Source: Nostoc sp. KVJ20
GTDB lineage: Bacteria; Cyanobacteriota; Cyanobacteriia; Cyanobacteriales; Nostocaceae
DNA: 64,000 nucleotides
Assembly: GCF_001712795.1 (NCBI RefSeq)
Contig: NZ_KV757569.1
Coordinates: 1 to 64,000 of the forward strand
Direction: 5' to 3'
Positions 44,931-54,001 of this stretch are shown in pieces. Within the stretch, counting starts at the first letter, position 1; every line of letters begins with the position of its first letter. The translations under genes were made by a program, and so were the position numbers. The notes below the pieces were generated by a model. It was not told the origin of the DNA. It was given only the letters and a program-made list of their open reading frames with translations, and did no database searches.

Positions 44931-46133
44931 TCATACAAATAGTTGCGTAAACTCATATATTAAATCCACCCTGCCCTTGCGTAACATGGCTGGATCTAAT
45001 CTTTCTGTAGTATTGCAAGTCATCAAGACAACTAACCGTTGCTGCATCTGAATACCAGAGTCATCAATTACACTCTGATACAAAGTGCCATCCAGCAAAC
45101 TCAGAATGTGTTCGGTTTTGTTATTGTATTGCGCCACCTCAGAAGCACGATTTTGCGCTAGATTATCAGCTTCGTTAATAACGATACAAATACGCTCTAT
45201 GTAAGTCGGTGGGACAAAGTTAGCGATCGCATCATGATCTAAAATAAAGATTACATACCCCAAAGGTACAAGAATTTCTTTTGCAACTGCCTGTGTCCAG
45301 ACTGTTTTACCAGTACCCGGTTTCCCATGTACAACAACCGCTAACTGATTTTGATTCAGAATCGCTTGCTGTACAGAATCAGTAAAGTTTTGTATATCTG
45401 CGGGAAATGTCCGAATGGAAAATTGACTATGAACCTTACCTACACGACTTTGATATCCACTCAGCATCACGGCTAAGTCGTAAGTCGCTTTGTTAATCAG
45501 TGGCGCAAGGTTTTTTGCCATTAAACTATATTGTCGTCGCCCGCGATCGTAGGGGTCAATTTGCAACCAAACGTCATACTTCGACCAGTAAGCATAAACA
45601 GTATTGATAACATCTAAGCGTTCCCAGCTGACAAATCTATCTATAGGAAAATAAAAATCTCTTTCTGAGTAATACTGCGTAATAATGTCAGGATTACCCA
45701 ACACACCTAAAACTCGCAGTACAGTAATTTCTTGCAGTCGGTTAAGAACATAATCAATGGGAATGCTACTACGACTCACAAATTGGAGAATGGGTGTTTC
45801 CGTACTCAAAACATCTTTGTAGCGATGATCAGGTGATTGAGGATCTGGCGTGATGTAATTCCAAAACTTTTCAACTTCGTAGCGGGTATTATCAGATACA
45901 ATATTTAATAAATTAGCCCACCAAGCATAATTATTTCGTCCCAAAATATCAGCAACATTACTCGCTAAATTCAAACTTTTTTGAGTTAACTCACGGGAGT
46001 CACTGTGCAATAGTTGCCATAAAAATCCCCAGTCTAATTCTCGGTTAAACGGTCGCCAACCGCTAGCAAGCAAGCTTTGTCGGGTATTATTTGTAGGAGT
46101 GCCTTCATTGCTTCTAAAATAGTCAAAATCCAT
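44931..46133 (-). CDS. AAA family ATPase
   Basis: 400 residues. The N-terminal 240 residues are helical and unique-looking (SGWRPFNRELDWGFLWQLL). The AAA core follows, with Walker A VVVHGKPGTGKTVWTQ, a Walker B region IERICIVINEADNLA, sensor 1 LVVLMTCNTTERLDPAM and an RKGRVD arginine motif. Walker B has Asn-Glu-Ala-Asp after the hydrophobic strand instead of Asp-Glu, so the usual first acidic residue is replaced. Likely a remodelling ATPase; the partner is unknown. Monocistronic, convergent with the regulator gene. Confidence 0.75.
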   Translation of the reverse strand: MDFDYFRSNEGTPTNNTRQSLLASGWRPFNRELDWGFLWQLLHSDSRELTQKSLNLASNVADILGRNNYAWWANLLNIVSDNTRYEVEKFWNYITPDPQSPDHRYKDVLSTETPILQFVSRSSIPIDYVLNRLQEITVLRVLGVLGNPDIITQYYSERDFYFPIDRFVSWERLDVINTVYAYWSKYDVWLQIDPYDRGRRQYSLMAKNLAPLINKATYDLAVMLSGYQSRVGKVHSQFSIRTFPADIQNFTDSVQQAILNQNQLAVVVHGKPGTGKTVWTQAVAKEILVPLGYVIFILDHDAIANFVPPTYIERICIVINEADNLAQNRASEVAQYNNKTEHILSLLDGTLYQSVIDDSGIQMQQRLVVLMTCNTTERLDPAMLRKGRVDLIYEFTQLFV

Positions 46134-46226
46134 ATTTATTAGTTATGCAGCGTTAATCGAATTATTTGGTATTAAGTAGGAGATTTTGAAAAATTTTTCT
46201 CGTAATATTAACTAATTGCGTACAAA

Positions 46227-46366
46227 TATAGGACTCATATAGGACTCATATTTGATTTTTGAACAAAACTCAGTACACCTTTATTCCTTCTTCCCAGTCC
46301 CCATTGCCCCTAATCCCCAGTCTTTTACCTCTACGAGTGATTCTCCAAATCAAAGCGGATTCCTAT
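46227..46366. repeat. Miniature inverted-repeat element, GGATTCCTATA family (copy a)
   Basis: Starts TATAGGACTCATATAGGACTC, continues TTTGATTTTTGAACAAAACT and ends AAATCAAAGCGGATTCCTAT. The ends are imperfect inverted repeats of TATAGGAnTCnnnTTTGATTT. The middle is low complexity. Copies b, c and d are at 46362, 49408 and 50950. Confidence 0.7.
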
Positions 46367-46484
46367 ATTTGATTTCTGAAAAAACTCAGTACAATTAAGA
46401 AGCCTTCTTGACTGTAGCAAGATTGCCTATTGCCTATTAGCCTGCCTACGCAAATTAGTTCAGAAATCAAAGCGGATTCCTATA
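46362..46484. repeat. Same element family (copy b), abutting copy a
   Basis: Starts TCCTATATTTGATTTCTGAA and ends AATCAAAGCGGATTCCTATA; it shares its first bases with the end of copy a, so the second insertion landed in or next to the first. The internal CAAGATTGCCTATTGCC words match copy c in reverse complement. Confidence 0.7.
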
Positions 46485-46840
46485 GTAATTTTATTTTCAC
46501 CGTGCTGTATTGGCTAGGAAGTTTTTTTAATTTAACTCATCCTGCCTGTACTATACTGTACTACATCAAGATTACCTATGTCAACTTTTTTGACAAAGCA
46601 ACTGGTAAATGGGGGGCTTACTTTTAGCTATTGATATATCTATGCTACTTATCCATCTCTAGATGAAAACTAATACCATGTCCGTGGAATTGCCCTCAAG
46701 ATAAAGCACTTAACCCCATTTTTAGCTGATGCCAAAGTTTCTCTCCCTAATCTTGGCTCATAATAAGCGGTTCTAACAGTATTTTCAGGGCTAGAACTGC
46801 TATTCATAAAGCCAGTTGCGTAAGTCCTGATAGTATCAGT

Positions 46841-47077
46841 TTGAGTAATTACAAATTTTTACCATTCTTTCTGACAATATTTGTGGTTTTAGCGATCGCA
46901 GCCTGTAACAACAACCCACCTATGGGAACTCACAAGTCAACGCTTGCACGAACGCCTATAGAAACAAAAACCGTTAGCAATAATTTAGGTAAAGTTGAAG
47001 TTCCCCTAAAACCGCAGCGAGTTATTGTGCTAGAAGAAAATGTCGCCCTTTCAAATCAATATACTCACAACATATAA
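46841..47077 (+). pseudogene. Truncated iron-siderophore binding lipoprotein (FecB type)
   Basis: 78 readable residues. A TTG start, a lipoprotein signal (FLTIFVVLAIAACNNN, lipobox IAAC) and LGKVEVPLKPQRVIVLEE, the standard N-terminal strand of periplasmic siderophore-binding proteins. After about 47040 the frame leaves the family and stops at 47077. A normal protein is over 300 residues. The break falls where the convergent GIY-YIG gene ends (47051). No transporter partners are nearby. Confidence 0.75.
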
Positions 47078-47656
47078 AAATAAAATAATACAAATGACTA
47101 TTGTTACTAAAAATAAAAAATTATTATTAAAAATTTTACCTAATACAGTAGGTTTACTTTTTTTAATTTTCTTCTTCTTCTTTCTTCCCCCTACCATGCC
47201 TTGTCTCAAACGATTGTGGGGTTCATATCGTCTGGATATTAAATGTTTTGGGATTTCCTCTTTCTCTTGACTTGCACGTTCAATATTTCTAGGAATTATA
47301 GGCAAAGAAAGATTTATTTTATTCTGATATTGACCGTAACCCTGAGAATTCTTATTTGGTCTTTGTGCTACATTACTACGCTCCATTAACTGAATAACTT
47401 GTTGCAAATATGCGTTCTTTGTAAATTCAAACCACTCCCTATAAACATTAAATGACTTACAAGCTTGATGAATTTCTTTCTCTACTTTGTAAACGTCAGC
47501 AACAAACACATAATGAATGAGTTTCAATGGGTAGGGACTTTGACGGCTATTCAGTTCTTTTAATCTATCCTCTGGTGTCCGTGGTGCTACAGTTAGCCCT
47601 ATTTTGTATCTATATGTACCCACACTATGAATTAAATAAATGTACCCTGGTTTCAT
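47051..47656 (-). CDS. GIY-YIG (T5orf172/Mug113-like) protein with C-terminal membrane segment
   Basis: 201 residues from the ATG at 47656. The nuclease domain is residues 1-100: MKPGYIYLIHSVGTYRYKIG is the GIY-YIG core, then PEDRLKELNSRQSPYP, and the catalytic-type glutamate region EKEIHQACKSFNVYREWFE. A basic linker with KKKKKIKKSK precedes one hydrophobic helix (FLFLVTIVICIILFLYVVS) at the C-terminus, so it may be membrane-anchored. Function unknown; such proteins occur in mobile and accessory DNA. It overlaps the end of the truncated siderophore-protein gene and lies next to a decayed transposase. Confidence 0.7.
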   Translation of the reverse strand: MKPGYIYLIHSVGTYRYKIGLTVAPRTPEDRLKELNSRQSPYPLKLIHYVFVADVYKVEKEIHQACKSFNVYREWFEFTKNAYLQQVIQLMERSNVAQRPNKNSQGYGQYQNKINLSLPIIPRNIERASQEKEEIPKHLISRRYEPHNRLRQGMVGGRKKKKKIKKSKPTVLGKIFNNNFLFLVTIVICIILFLYVVSILI

Positions 47657-47743
47657 TCTTGTATCTCTGTTTGTAGTTCTTCTGTAAGGATTCAGGTGGC
47701 AGAGTATTGACAAAGGGGACACTTGAGGGAGAGTATCACAAAT

Positions 47744-48140
47744 ATGAACCAAAACTTGCCTCAAGATTTAGACCGAGAAAGCTTGAACCAGTTATTACGC
47801 ATAATAAACTGGTAGAGGTAATTATTGAGCAAAGCAAGGCGATACGTGACTTACAGAAAACAATCTTAGAACTACAGCAAGAAATAGAACGTTTAAAAGT
47901 CAGCCGAGATTTGGATAGTTCTACCTCCTCGAAGCCACCATCTGGGGATATTCTGAAAAAGAGCAAAAACAAAAAAGCATCGCTGGATGGAGAATCAAAT
48001 CATCCCAAAAGAAAATCAGGCGGGCAACCAGGGCATCAGGGAAAAACGCATAAGGGTTTTGGTAGATCGTTATGAAATATGAAATCTTACGCCCTTTGGA
48101 TTGTGTTTACTGTGGTCAACGAAAATCGGCGGGAATCCCA
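47744..48140 (+). pseudogene. Decayed IS66-type transposase, N-terminal part
   Basis: The first frame (MNQNLPQDLDRESLNQLLR from 47744) shifts into a second frame that reads LQQEIERLKVSRDLDSSTSS, KPPSGD, KRKSGGQPGHQGKTHKGFG: the coiled coil, KPPS and GGQPGH motifs of IS66 transposases. A further shift near 48070 leads to EILRPLDCVYCGQR, the zinc-ribbon start. The catalytic DDE core is absent. A remnant with at least two frameshifts. Confidence 0.75.
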
Positions 48141-48265
48141 TCCCAACGAGAGGGGTGGGAGGGATAGCCGCCCGTCTCCAAAGTCATTAGTTATTAGTCA
48201 TTAGTCATTGGTGCTAATGACTAATGACTAATAACTCGAAATCCCCCGGCTTGAAGCCGGGGGAT
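48134..48265. repeat. Palindrome cluster, possible IS200/IS605-type end remnants
   Basis: Three structures in 130 bp. AATCCCATCCC to GGGTGGGAGG forms a weak stem (48134-48163). A perfect 21-bp inverted repeat at 48189-48209/48216-48236 is built of TTAGTCA heptamers. A stem, ATCCCCCGGCT/AGCCGGGGGAT, lies at 48241-48265. The last resembles hairpins at the ends of cyanobacterial IS200/IS605 elements. No transposase remains. Confidence 0.5.
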
Positions 48266-48568
48266 GAGTTAAAAAGCATTTGCTCACACGGCAATAAAAG
48301 TAGAAAAACACTCTGTAGCACAATTAGTAGAACGTCCCATTGAAATAGTGGAGTATCAACGCTATACGTCAATACAGTTCAGATAAACCCAAAACACTTG
48401 TAGAGACGGCAATTCATCGTCATCGCTTCTTCAAAGACAAATTATCTACACCACTAACTTTAACTGAATAGACATTTAACGCCTATCTTGCTGCATTCCA
48501 CTCTTAATTCAGGCTCGTCAATATTTGGATATGTTTGTCCTGGATCTGTATAGGACTCAACGAAGAAA

Positions 48569-48746
48569 TGGCACTAAGAAAAGCCCAAAAGCTTGTGTCG
48601 TCTCGTTCCCAGCCTGGAGGCTCGGAATGTATTTAAAAGAGGCTCTGCCTCAATTCAAGCTACTGGAGGCGGAGCCTCCCAGAATGGATTCCCAGCCTGG
48701 AGGCTTGTTCCAGTCAGAACAAGGGCTGTATCTTTTCTTAGTGCCA
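48569..48746. repeat. Non-autonomous element with 15-bp terminal inverted repeats
   Basis: The left end TGGCACTAAGAAAAG (48569-48583) is the exact reverse complement of the right end CTTTTCTTAGTGCCA (48732-48746). The 14-bp word GACTCAACGAAGAA stands on both sides (48554-48567 and 48750-48763), as a target duplication would. The interior contains the recurrent CCAGCCTGGAGGCT palindromes. No ORF supported. Confidence 0.75.
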
Positions 48747-48906
48747 TTCGACTCAACGAAGAAGTGCTATTTTTATTAAAAATATGAAATAATACCCCTT
48801 TAGAATATTTCTAAAGAGGGGATTTTTAAACAACAACAAAAACTATTAAAAAAGAACTCTGCAACCAATATTGATAGGTAATAATTTGTTGCAATTGTAG
48901 GTCTTT

Positions 48907-49164
48907 TTATCTATATACATAGCGAGCCGGTATCCACTGGCGACCACGATTTGTTTGCACCCAACGTCCAGGAACTAATATCCTCCTTCTCGCTTGAGCA
49001 GGAGTATAAACCCTAACTGGCGCTGGTCTTTTGATTATTCTAACTGGAACCGGTCGCCTAACTGGCCGTCTGACCTGAGCATCAGCTTGGGAAGGAATAA
49101 AGGTAACAGCAATTGGTAAAATCAGCGCTAAACTAGCAAGCACTCTTTTAATATTCATTCGCAA
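48907..49164 (-). CDS. Small exported basic protein
   Basis: 85 residues. Signal peptide MRMNIKRVLASLALILPIAV with cleavage likely after SQADA. The mature part is very basic and proline-rich with VRRPVRRPVPVRIIKRPAPV, then a GRWVQTNRGRQWIPARYV tail, the type of WVP/W-rich end common to small exported cyanobacterial proteins. No known function. Single gene. Confidence 0.7.
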   Translation of the reverse strand: MRMNIKRVLASLALILPIAVTFIPSQADAQVRRPVRRPVPVRIIKRPAPVRVYTPAQARRRILVPGRWVQTNRGRQWIPARYVYR

Positions 49165-49407
49165 ACTTTCCTTCTATGATATAGACATCAAGGTAATTAA
49201 TATCTCGCGAAATATTAATCGCCTTGACAAATAAATGATAGAACTACAAGGATATATACACTAGTGAAAAAGGTAATTACTTAAACCGTGACTAATGTCA
49301 TAGTTAAAGAAGAATTCATAATTGAGAATCAATTACAGAACTTACGCAAAAATCGCTTTTGATATTTGTGGTAGTGCCCACTTCATATCATGTCCAGTTA
49401 ATTAGTT

Positions 49408-49495
49408 ATATAGGAATCCGCTTTGATTTCTGAACGAATTTGCGTAGACAGGCAATAGGCAATCTTGCTACAGGCAACAGGAAAGAAGGCAAAAG
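49408..49495. repeat. GGATTCCTATA-family element, partial (copy c)
   Basis: Begins TATAGGAATCCGCTTTGATT and continues TTTGCGTAGACAGGCAATAGG and CAATCTTGCTACAG, matching the reverse complement of copy b for about 70 bp, then diverges. The second end is not recognisable, so it is a truncated copy downstream of the protease gene. Confidence 0.65.
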
Positions 49496-49553
49496 GGACG
49501 GGCAAAATACCCATCCCAGAAAATTCACTTTTATTCAATTGATAGCAAAACTG

Positions 49554-50816
49554 TTACTGCACTGCGGTGGGGAAAGCACCAGGTTGCACAGCTACGTTAA
49601 TATTCTGCCCATTGCGACGTAATTCCATACGTAAATCGCCTCCGACTTGGCTATTTTCTACTGCTTTTTGGACACTACTGGCATCTGTGACTACTTGTCC
49701 GCCAAGCTTTTGGATTACATCACCAGCACGTATTCCTGCTTTAGCGGCTGGCGAATTTGGTACAACTTTCACAACTAATACACCTTTATCTTCATTCACA
49801 TTCAAACCGCTGTTGGGATCTGAGTTGATATTTTGTTTTAGTTGAGGCGTTAACCCCATCATCTGAATTCCCAGATAAGGATGTTCTACTTTGCCTGTAG
49901 CTATAAGTTGATTAGAAATGCGTTGTACTGTGTTGATGGGAATAGCAAAGCCTAATCCTTGTGCCCCTTGGATTATAGCTGTATTCATGGCAATTACCTC
50001 GCCACGGGAATTTAGCAGGGGGCCACCGGAGTTACCAGGATTAATCGCTGCATCAGTTTGAATATACTCTACTCGCTTATCGGCAGCACCGATTAGATTG
50101 CTACTGCGTCCAGTAGCACTGATGATTCCGGTAGTTACTGTATTATCTAGTCCAAGGGGGTTGCCGATCGCGATCGCCCATTCTCCTGCTTGCAGTTGAT
50201 CTGAGTTCCCTAAAGCCACTGAAGGTAGATTCTCTGCCTGAATCTTGACAACAGCGACATCGGTTAATTCATCTTTTCCTAACACCTTACCTTCCAAGGT
50301 GCGCCCGTCTTTGAGTGTTACTGTCACTGTATCAGCACCATCTATGACATGGGCGTTAGTGAGAATCCGACCATCGGAACTGATGAGAAAACCTGAACCA
50401 GTACCCCGTTGTACCCTTTCTCCTGATTGTGGCAGTTGGGAACCAAAAAAGCGGCGAAAGAACGGATCGTTGAATTCATCTGGTATCCGACTTCTTACGG
50501 TTCGGGAAGAGTTAATCCGCACGACTGCTGGCCCGACCTTCTGCACCACCTGTGTCACAAAATTAGGATCTGTGGCGGCTGGTAATGGCGGAGCGGCATT
50601 GACTCGACTAACTGCCAAGTTAGATGCACTCTCAGACATCTGCCGAGAATGTCCAGCCATATAACCACCTGCTAATGTCATACCTGATCCCAGCAGCACC
50701 AGCGATAGAGAGGCGGCAGCCTTTTTCCAGGGCGCTCGATTTTGGTATTTGGTGTCAACAGTGTTTGATAAAATGCTATTTGATGGGTTTTCTCCATCAC
50801 GAGATTGGTTTTGCAT
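49554..50816 (-). CDS. HtrA/DegP-type serine protease with one PDZ domain
   Basis: 420 residues. An N-terminal membrane segment at about residues 33-52 ([20 protein letters not shown]) anchors it towards the periplasm or thylakoid lumen. Protease domain: His in [13 protein letters not shown], Asp in TDVAVVKI, Ser in [17 protein letters not shown] domain follows at about 315-405 with [24 protein letters not shown]. This is the cyanobacterial HhoA/HhoB/HtrA group, which degrades damaged proteins; sequence alone does not tell which paralogue. Confidence 0.92.
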   Translation of the reverse strand: MQNQSRDGENPSNSILSNTVDTKYQNRAPWKKAAASLSLVLLGSGMTLAGGYMAGHSRQMSESASNLAVSRVNAAPPLPAATDPNFVTQVVQKVGPAVVRINSSRTVRSRIPDEFNDPFFRRFFGSQLPQSGERVQRGTGSGFLISSDGRILTNAHVIDGADTVTVTLKDGRTLEGKVLGKDELTDVAVVKIQAENLPSVALGNSDQLQAGEWAIAIGNPLGLDNTVTTGIISATGRSSNLIGAADKRVEYIQTDAAINPGNSGGPLLNSRGEVIAMNTAIIQGAQGLGFAIPINTVQRISNQLIATGKVEHPYLGIQMMGLTPQLKQNINSDPNSGLNVNEDKGVLVVKVVPNSPAAKAGIRAGDVIQKLGGQVVTDASSVQKAVENSQVGGDLRMELRRNGQNINVAVQPGAFPTAVQ

Positions 50817-50949
50817 TGCTGTCTGGAAAGATATTTTAGATATATTACTAATGTAGATATTATTTATGACAGTTTTGTTGCGGAGGTATTGCGTTGTTGT
50901 GAAAGATTTGGTATTTTAACCATCGCATCCCGCTTTAAATGAATTCTAT

Positions 50950-51071
50950 CTATAGGACTCCTATTTAATTTCTGAACAAGACTCAGTACGGATCTATGCT
51001 TTCTTTCCTATTCCCTATTCCCTATTCCCTACCCACACAAGTAAATTCAAGAATCAAAGCGGATTCCTATA
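50950..51071. repeat. GGATTCCTATA-family element (copy d)
   Basis: Left end TATAGGACTCCTATTTAATTTC, continuing GAACAAGACTCAGTAC; right end AATCAAAGCGGATTCCTAT. The low-complexity core is TTCCCTATTCCC. It lies about 78 nt upstream of the Ap4A phosphorylase start, so it could contain or displace that gene's promoter. Confidence 0.7.
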
Positions 51072-51148
51072 TATGGAATATAGTCATTCGTAGAGGCGCA
51101 CATCTGTGTACTCCGATCGCGTGTTCCATCCATGTCTGAAGGAATAAA

Positions 51149-52042
51149 ATGGCACAGGGTAAAATCTTACTTAAGCCTGGTACTTTATGGACAAGTGTCA
51201 AAGAGCAGACGGAATATGCTTTGCAATGTGGAGCGTTGCTGTCGATACCAACGGAATTTGAGTTTGTCGAACAGGATAATGTCCGCTTTTTAGTGCGGAT
51301 TTTGTCTAACTTGAATCGCAAAAAAGCAGCCGATGAAAAACAGAAAAAACAATCTGCTACGTCTGGTCAAGAGTTTAATCCTTTCTTGCCCTACGAAAAG
51401 GATTTATTTGTAGCGGATATCTCTGATACCCATGTATGTATTTTAAATAAATTCAATGTTGTTGATTATCACCTGCTAATCATCACCCGTGATTTTGAGG
51501 AACAGGAAAGTTTGCTCACCCTGGAAGATTTTACGGCTATGTGGGCATGTCTAGCTGATTTCGATGGTTTAGCATTTTACAATAGTGGCAAAACGGCAGG
51601 TGCTAGTCAGCGACACAAGCATTTACAGTTAGTTCCTCTACCATTTGCATCTTCAGGCCCGCAAATACCTATTGAACCTCTGTTGAAGGCAGCACGATTT
51701 AAGGACTCGAACGCAACTTTACCAGGACTTCCTTTTGTACACGCTTTCGCACCGCTAGATTCCAATTGGGTGCAAGGGGGTCAAGCAACACTGGAAGTTT
51801 ATCGCACTTTGCTAGATGCCGTGGGTTTAGATGCAAAGCAATTGGGTGCTTACAATCTGCTGGCGACACGAGAATGGATGTTGATCGTACCGCGATCGCA
51901 GGAGCATTTTCACTCCATCTCTGTGAATTCATTAGGATTCGCTGGTGCTTTGCTAGTGCGAAATGCCGCAGAAATGGAGCTTCTAAAAGCTGAAGGGCCG
52001 ATGACTATCCTCAAGAATGTTGCTTTGCTATATCCTAATTAA
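51149..52042 (+). CDS. ATP adenylyltransferase (Ap4A phosphorylase)
   Basis: 297 residues of the HIT superfamily. Phosphorolyses diadenosine tetraphosphate to ATP and ADP. The active-site motif is HKHLQLVP in GASQRHKHLQLVPLP, with Gln in place of the third His, the hallmark of this family. Other conserved segments are LPYEKDLFVADISDTHVCILNKFNV and NLLATREWMLIVPRSQE. Standard length. Monocistronic, probably involved in stress-nucleotide turnover. Confidence 0.9.
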   Translation: MAQGKILLKPGTLWTSVKEQTEYALQCGALLSIPTEFEFVEQDNVRFLVRILSNLNRKKAADEKQKKQSATSGQEFNPFLPYEKDLFVADISDTHVCILNKFNVVDYHLLIITRDFEEQESLLTLEDFTAMWACLADFDGLAFYNSGKTAGASQRHKHLQLVPLPFASSGPQIPIEPLLKAARFKDSNATLPGLPFVHAFAPLDSNWVQGGQATLEVYRTLLDAVGLDAKQLGAYNLLATREWMLIVPRSQEHFHSISVNSLGFAGALLVRNAAEMELLKAEGPMTILKNVALLYPN

Positions 52043-52111
52043 ATTAGTGCTATATCTACGACGGATTACGCCTACACAGGTAATAAAACTTGAGAATTAC
52101 CATTGCTCCTT

Positions 52112-52215
52112 ATACCAATTCAATTAATGATTGCAACACATCCTTGGGTAAAGACGCGATTCATCGCTTCTCTACAAATGGTCTATTTGTCGCATTCTTT
52201 TTTCAAATTGGTATT
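52112..52215. repeat. Miniature inverted-repeat element, second copy of the 9745 family
   Basis: Starts ATACCAATTCAATTAATGA and ends TTTTTTCAAATTGGTAT, so terminal inverted repeats are ATACCAATT. About 104 bp. It agrees with the copy at 9745 in nearly every position, with differences clustered in the central hairpin (GACGCGATTCATCGC). It sits between the convergent Ap4A phosphorylase and pebB genes. Confidence 0.75.
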
Positions 52216-52234
52216 ACTTCCTGCACAATATCCT

Positions 52235-52981
52235 CTAGTTGACGGCTGTTAATTTTCTCTCTAGGTCAAATAAGAAGCCGTGGATATACTCTTCAGTCCA
52301 TTCTGCACCATAGAAGCGTTTAAACATCCCTCGTGCTGGGTCTTTTTCAGCCCGATATCGCAGGTATCGCAGTTGGGCTTGCTCAATGGCTGCTAAATTT
52401 TGGGAATCTGTTACAACTTCTGCCTGTTCTACAAAATCCAGATAAGCTTTCAAATAGTCTTTAAAAGCGGCAAACACCTGAGTTTCAACTACAGCCGTTT
52501 CTTGGGGACGAGTCCACAGAAAAGCGGGAGAGAAAAAGGGCCGTGCTTCTTCGGGAAAATCTCCTCCCCAGGATAGATGCTGTTGATGGGAGTGGAAAAT
52601 GGGCAGAATTGGTTCAGTATATTTTGCCTGATATGTTGGCTCATCCCGAAATAGGGGCTGCATATCCAAAGCAATTAGATGTCCTCCGGGCAATGTCACC
52701 AAATCTGCCCCAAAAAAAGGTAAATCGTAGTTGAGACGGGGGAAAATCACAAAATTCAGCACTTGCAGTGAATTGCCACCTTGTACGTGAGCTGCGCGAA
52801 TTTGCCGCAATTTTGAAGTTTGAAAGGCATAACTTGTGGTGACAACCTCTTCCTGATTCTTTCCCTTGCCCACAACAGCACTCTTGGACTCAAACCCAGT
52901 GGGGATAGGATAGGGCTGTAAATCCAAGCGCGATCGCATATAGGCGATCGCATAATCGAGAAATGGCTGATAGAGTGTCAC
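52235..52981 (-). CDS. pebB: Phycoerythrobilin:ferredoxin oxidoreductase
   Basis: 248 residues. The GTG at 52981 is chosen: it has GGAG 8-9 nt upstream and gives the family's usual start (V/M)[14 protein letters not shown]; a longer frame only reads into a spacer repeat. Reduces 15,16-dihydrobiliverdin to phycoerythrobilin using ferredoxin. Conserved stretches are [33 protein letters not shown] and the C-terminal [12 protein letters not shown] with FLFDLE. It follows pebA with 74 nt between, an operon making the phycoerythrin pigment. Confidence 0.92.
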   Translation of the reverse strand: MTLYQPFLDYAIAYMRSRLDLQPYPIPTGFESKSAVVGKGKNQEEVVTTSYAFQTSKLRQIRAAHVQGGNSLQVLNFVIFPRLNYDLPFFGADLVTLPGGHLIALDMQPLFRDEPTYQAKYTEPILPIFHSHQQHLSWGGDFPEEARPFFSPAFLWTRPQETAVVETQVFAAFKDYLKAYLDFVEQAEVVTDSQNLAAIEQAQLRYLRYRAEKDPARGMFKRFYGAEWTEEYIHGFLFDLERKLTAVN

Positions 52982-53055
52982 GTCGCTTTGCTCCGAATTC
53001 AACAAAATTAATAATCCCCAATGCCCCATGCCCCATGCCCAATGCCCAATGCCGA

Positions 53056-53790
53056 TTATCTTTTGCTAGCGCCAACTGCTAGGGGAACAGCATCTTCAAA
53101 CAAGAATTCATGGAGAAAGCGCTCTGCCCATTCATGACCAAAGTAGCTGCTAAACAAACCAGATGCGGGATCGCGGTCTGCACTATATTGGTCATAATCT
53201 TTTTGAGCTTTGACAATCCGCTGGATATCTTCAGGATCTTGGAGCGGTTTTGCATCTGCTAGCATTTGCCAATACAGGTTTAAATAATCCTGAAAAGCTT
53301 CAAAGACTCGCGTTGCTACTGTTTCCGGGTCGGTTTTGGCAAACAATAGGTATTTAGAAAAATACTGGTTGGCATCGTAAAACTTCATTTCTAAGTTTTG
53401 CGCCAAATCCGGGTATTTATCGTGGAGAGATTTCAGCGGAACTATATATTTTTTTTGATAATCTTCATCCTGAAATAAAGGCTGAAAGTCAAGCACAATC
53501 AGGTTTTTAACTTTACCAAAGGATAAAAAATCAATCCCTAACAGAGGTAAATCGTAGTGATGACTAGGATAAACCACGCTGTTAAAAATTTGGGCACTCT
53601 CCCCGGCATCAATGTAGGTATAGCGAATTTTCCGCAACTCTTGACATTGGTGACACCAACTGCGAATAGTTGCTGGGTTTCTGCCGCGATCACTAACTTT
53701 GAATTCCAAACCAGGGGGAATAACCCTACTTTGTAAATCAAACCGCTGAAATAGCTCTTTTTCTAAAAATTCCAGGAAAGGCTTATACAT
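53056..53790 (-). CDS. pebA: 15,16-dihydrobiliverdin:ferredoxin oxidoreductase
   Basis: 244 residues from the ATG at 53790, giving the family's usual [19 protein letters not shown] start; in-frame ATGs further upstream add unrelated sequence. Performs the first two-electron reduction of biliverdin IX-alpha, passing dihydrobiliverdin to PebB. Signature stretches are [37 protein letters not shown] and [15 protein letters not shown]. Upstream of pebB in the same operon; the upstream tract is heptamer repeats. Confidence 0.92.
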   Translation of the reverse strand: MYKPFLEFLEKELFQRFDLQSRVIPPGLEFKVSDRGRNPATIRSWCHQCQELRKIRYTYIDAGESAQIFNSVVYPSHHYDLPLLGIDFLSFGKVKNLIVLDFQPLFQDEDYQKKYIVPLKSLHDKYPDLAQNLEMKFYDANQYFSKYLLFAKTDPETVATRVFEAFQDYLNLYWQMLADAKPLQDPEDIQRIVKAQKDYDQYSADRDPASGLFSSYFGHEWAERFLHEFLFEDAVPLAVGASKR

Positions 53791-53884
53791 GGAGCATAAT
53801 TTGTTAACCCTTGCATGAAAATAAGTTATGGCAATCATGCACGTCTCATTTATGAGAAATAAAGCAACATTCCTTAATGGGGCA

Positions 53885-53965
53885 TTGGGCATTTGTCATT
53901 TGTCATTTGTCATTTGTCATTTGTCATTTGTCATTGGTCATTGGTCATTGGGTATGGTAGATTAC
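53885..53965. repeat. Heptamer tandem repeats (CATTTGT / CATTGGT)
   Basis: At least seven consecutive ATTTGTC/ATTGGTC heptamers between pebA and the CpeS-like lyase gene. The same heptamers appear at 26236, 29980, 35670-35740 and 48190-48236. Short-tandem-repeat DNA with no gene; any pebA promoter overlaps or lies beyond it. Confidence 0.8.
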
Positions 53966-54001
53966 TCTTCCCATTCCCCATTCCCCATTCCCCAATTCCC
54001 A

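Noticed and set aside
48525..48779. 84-codon ORF near 48.5 kb
   Set aside because: It runs straight through an inverted-repeat element and its flanking repeats.
53791..53892. Longer start for pebA
   Set aside because: The extra residues are not found at PebA N-termini, and the extension begins in the heptamer-repeat tract.
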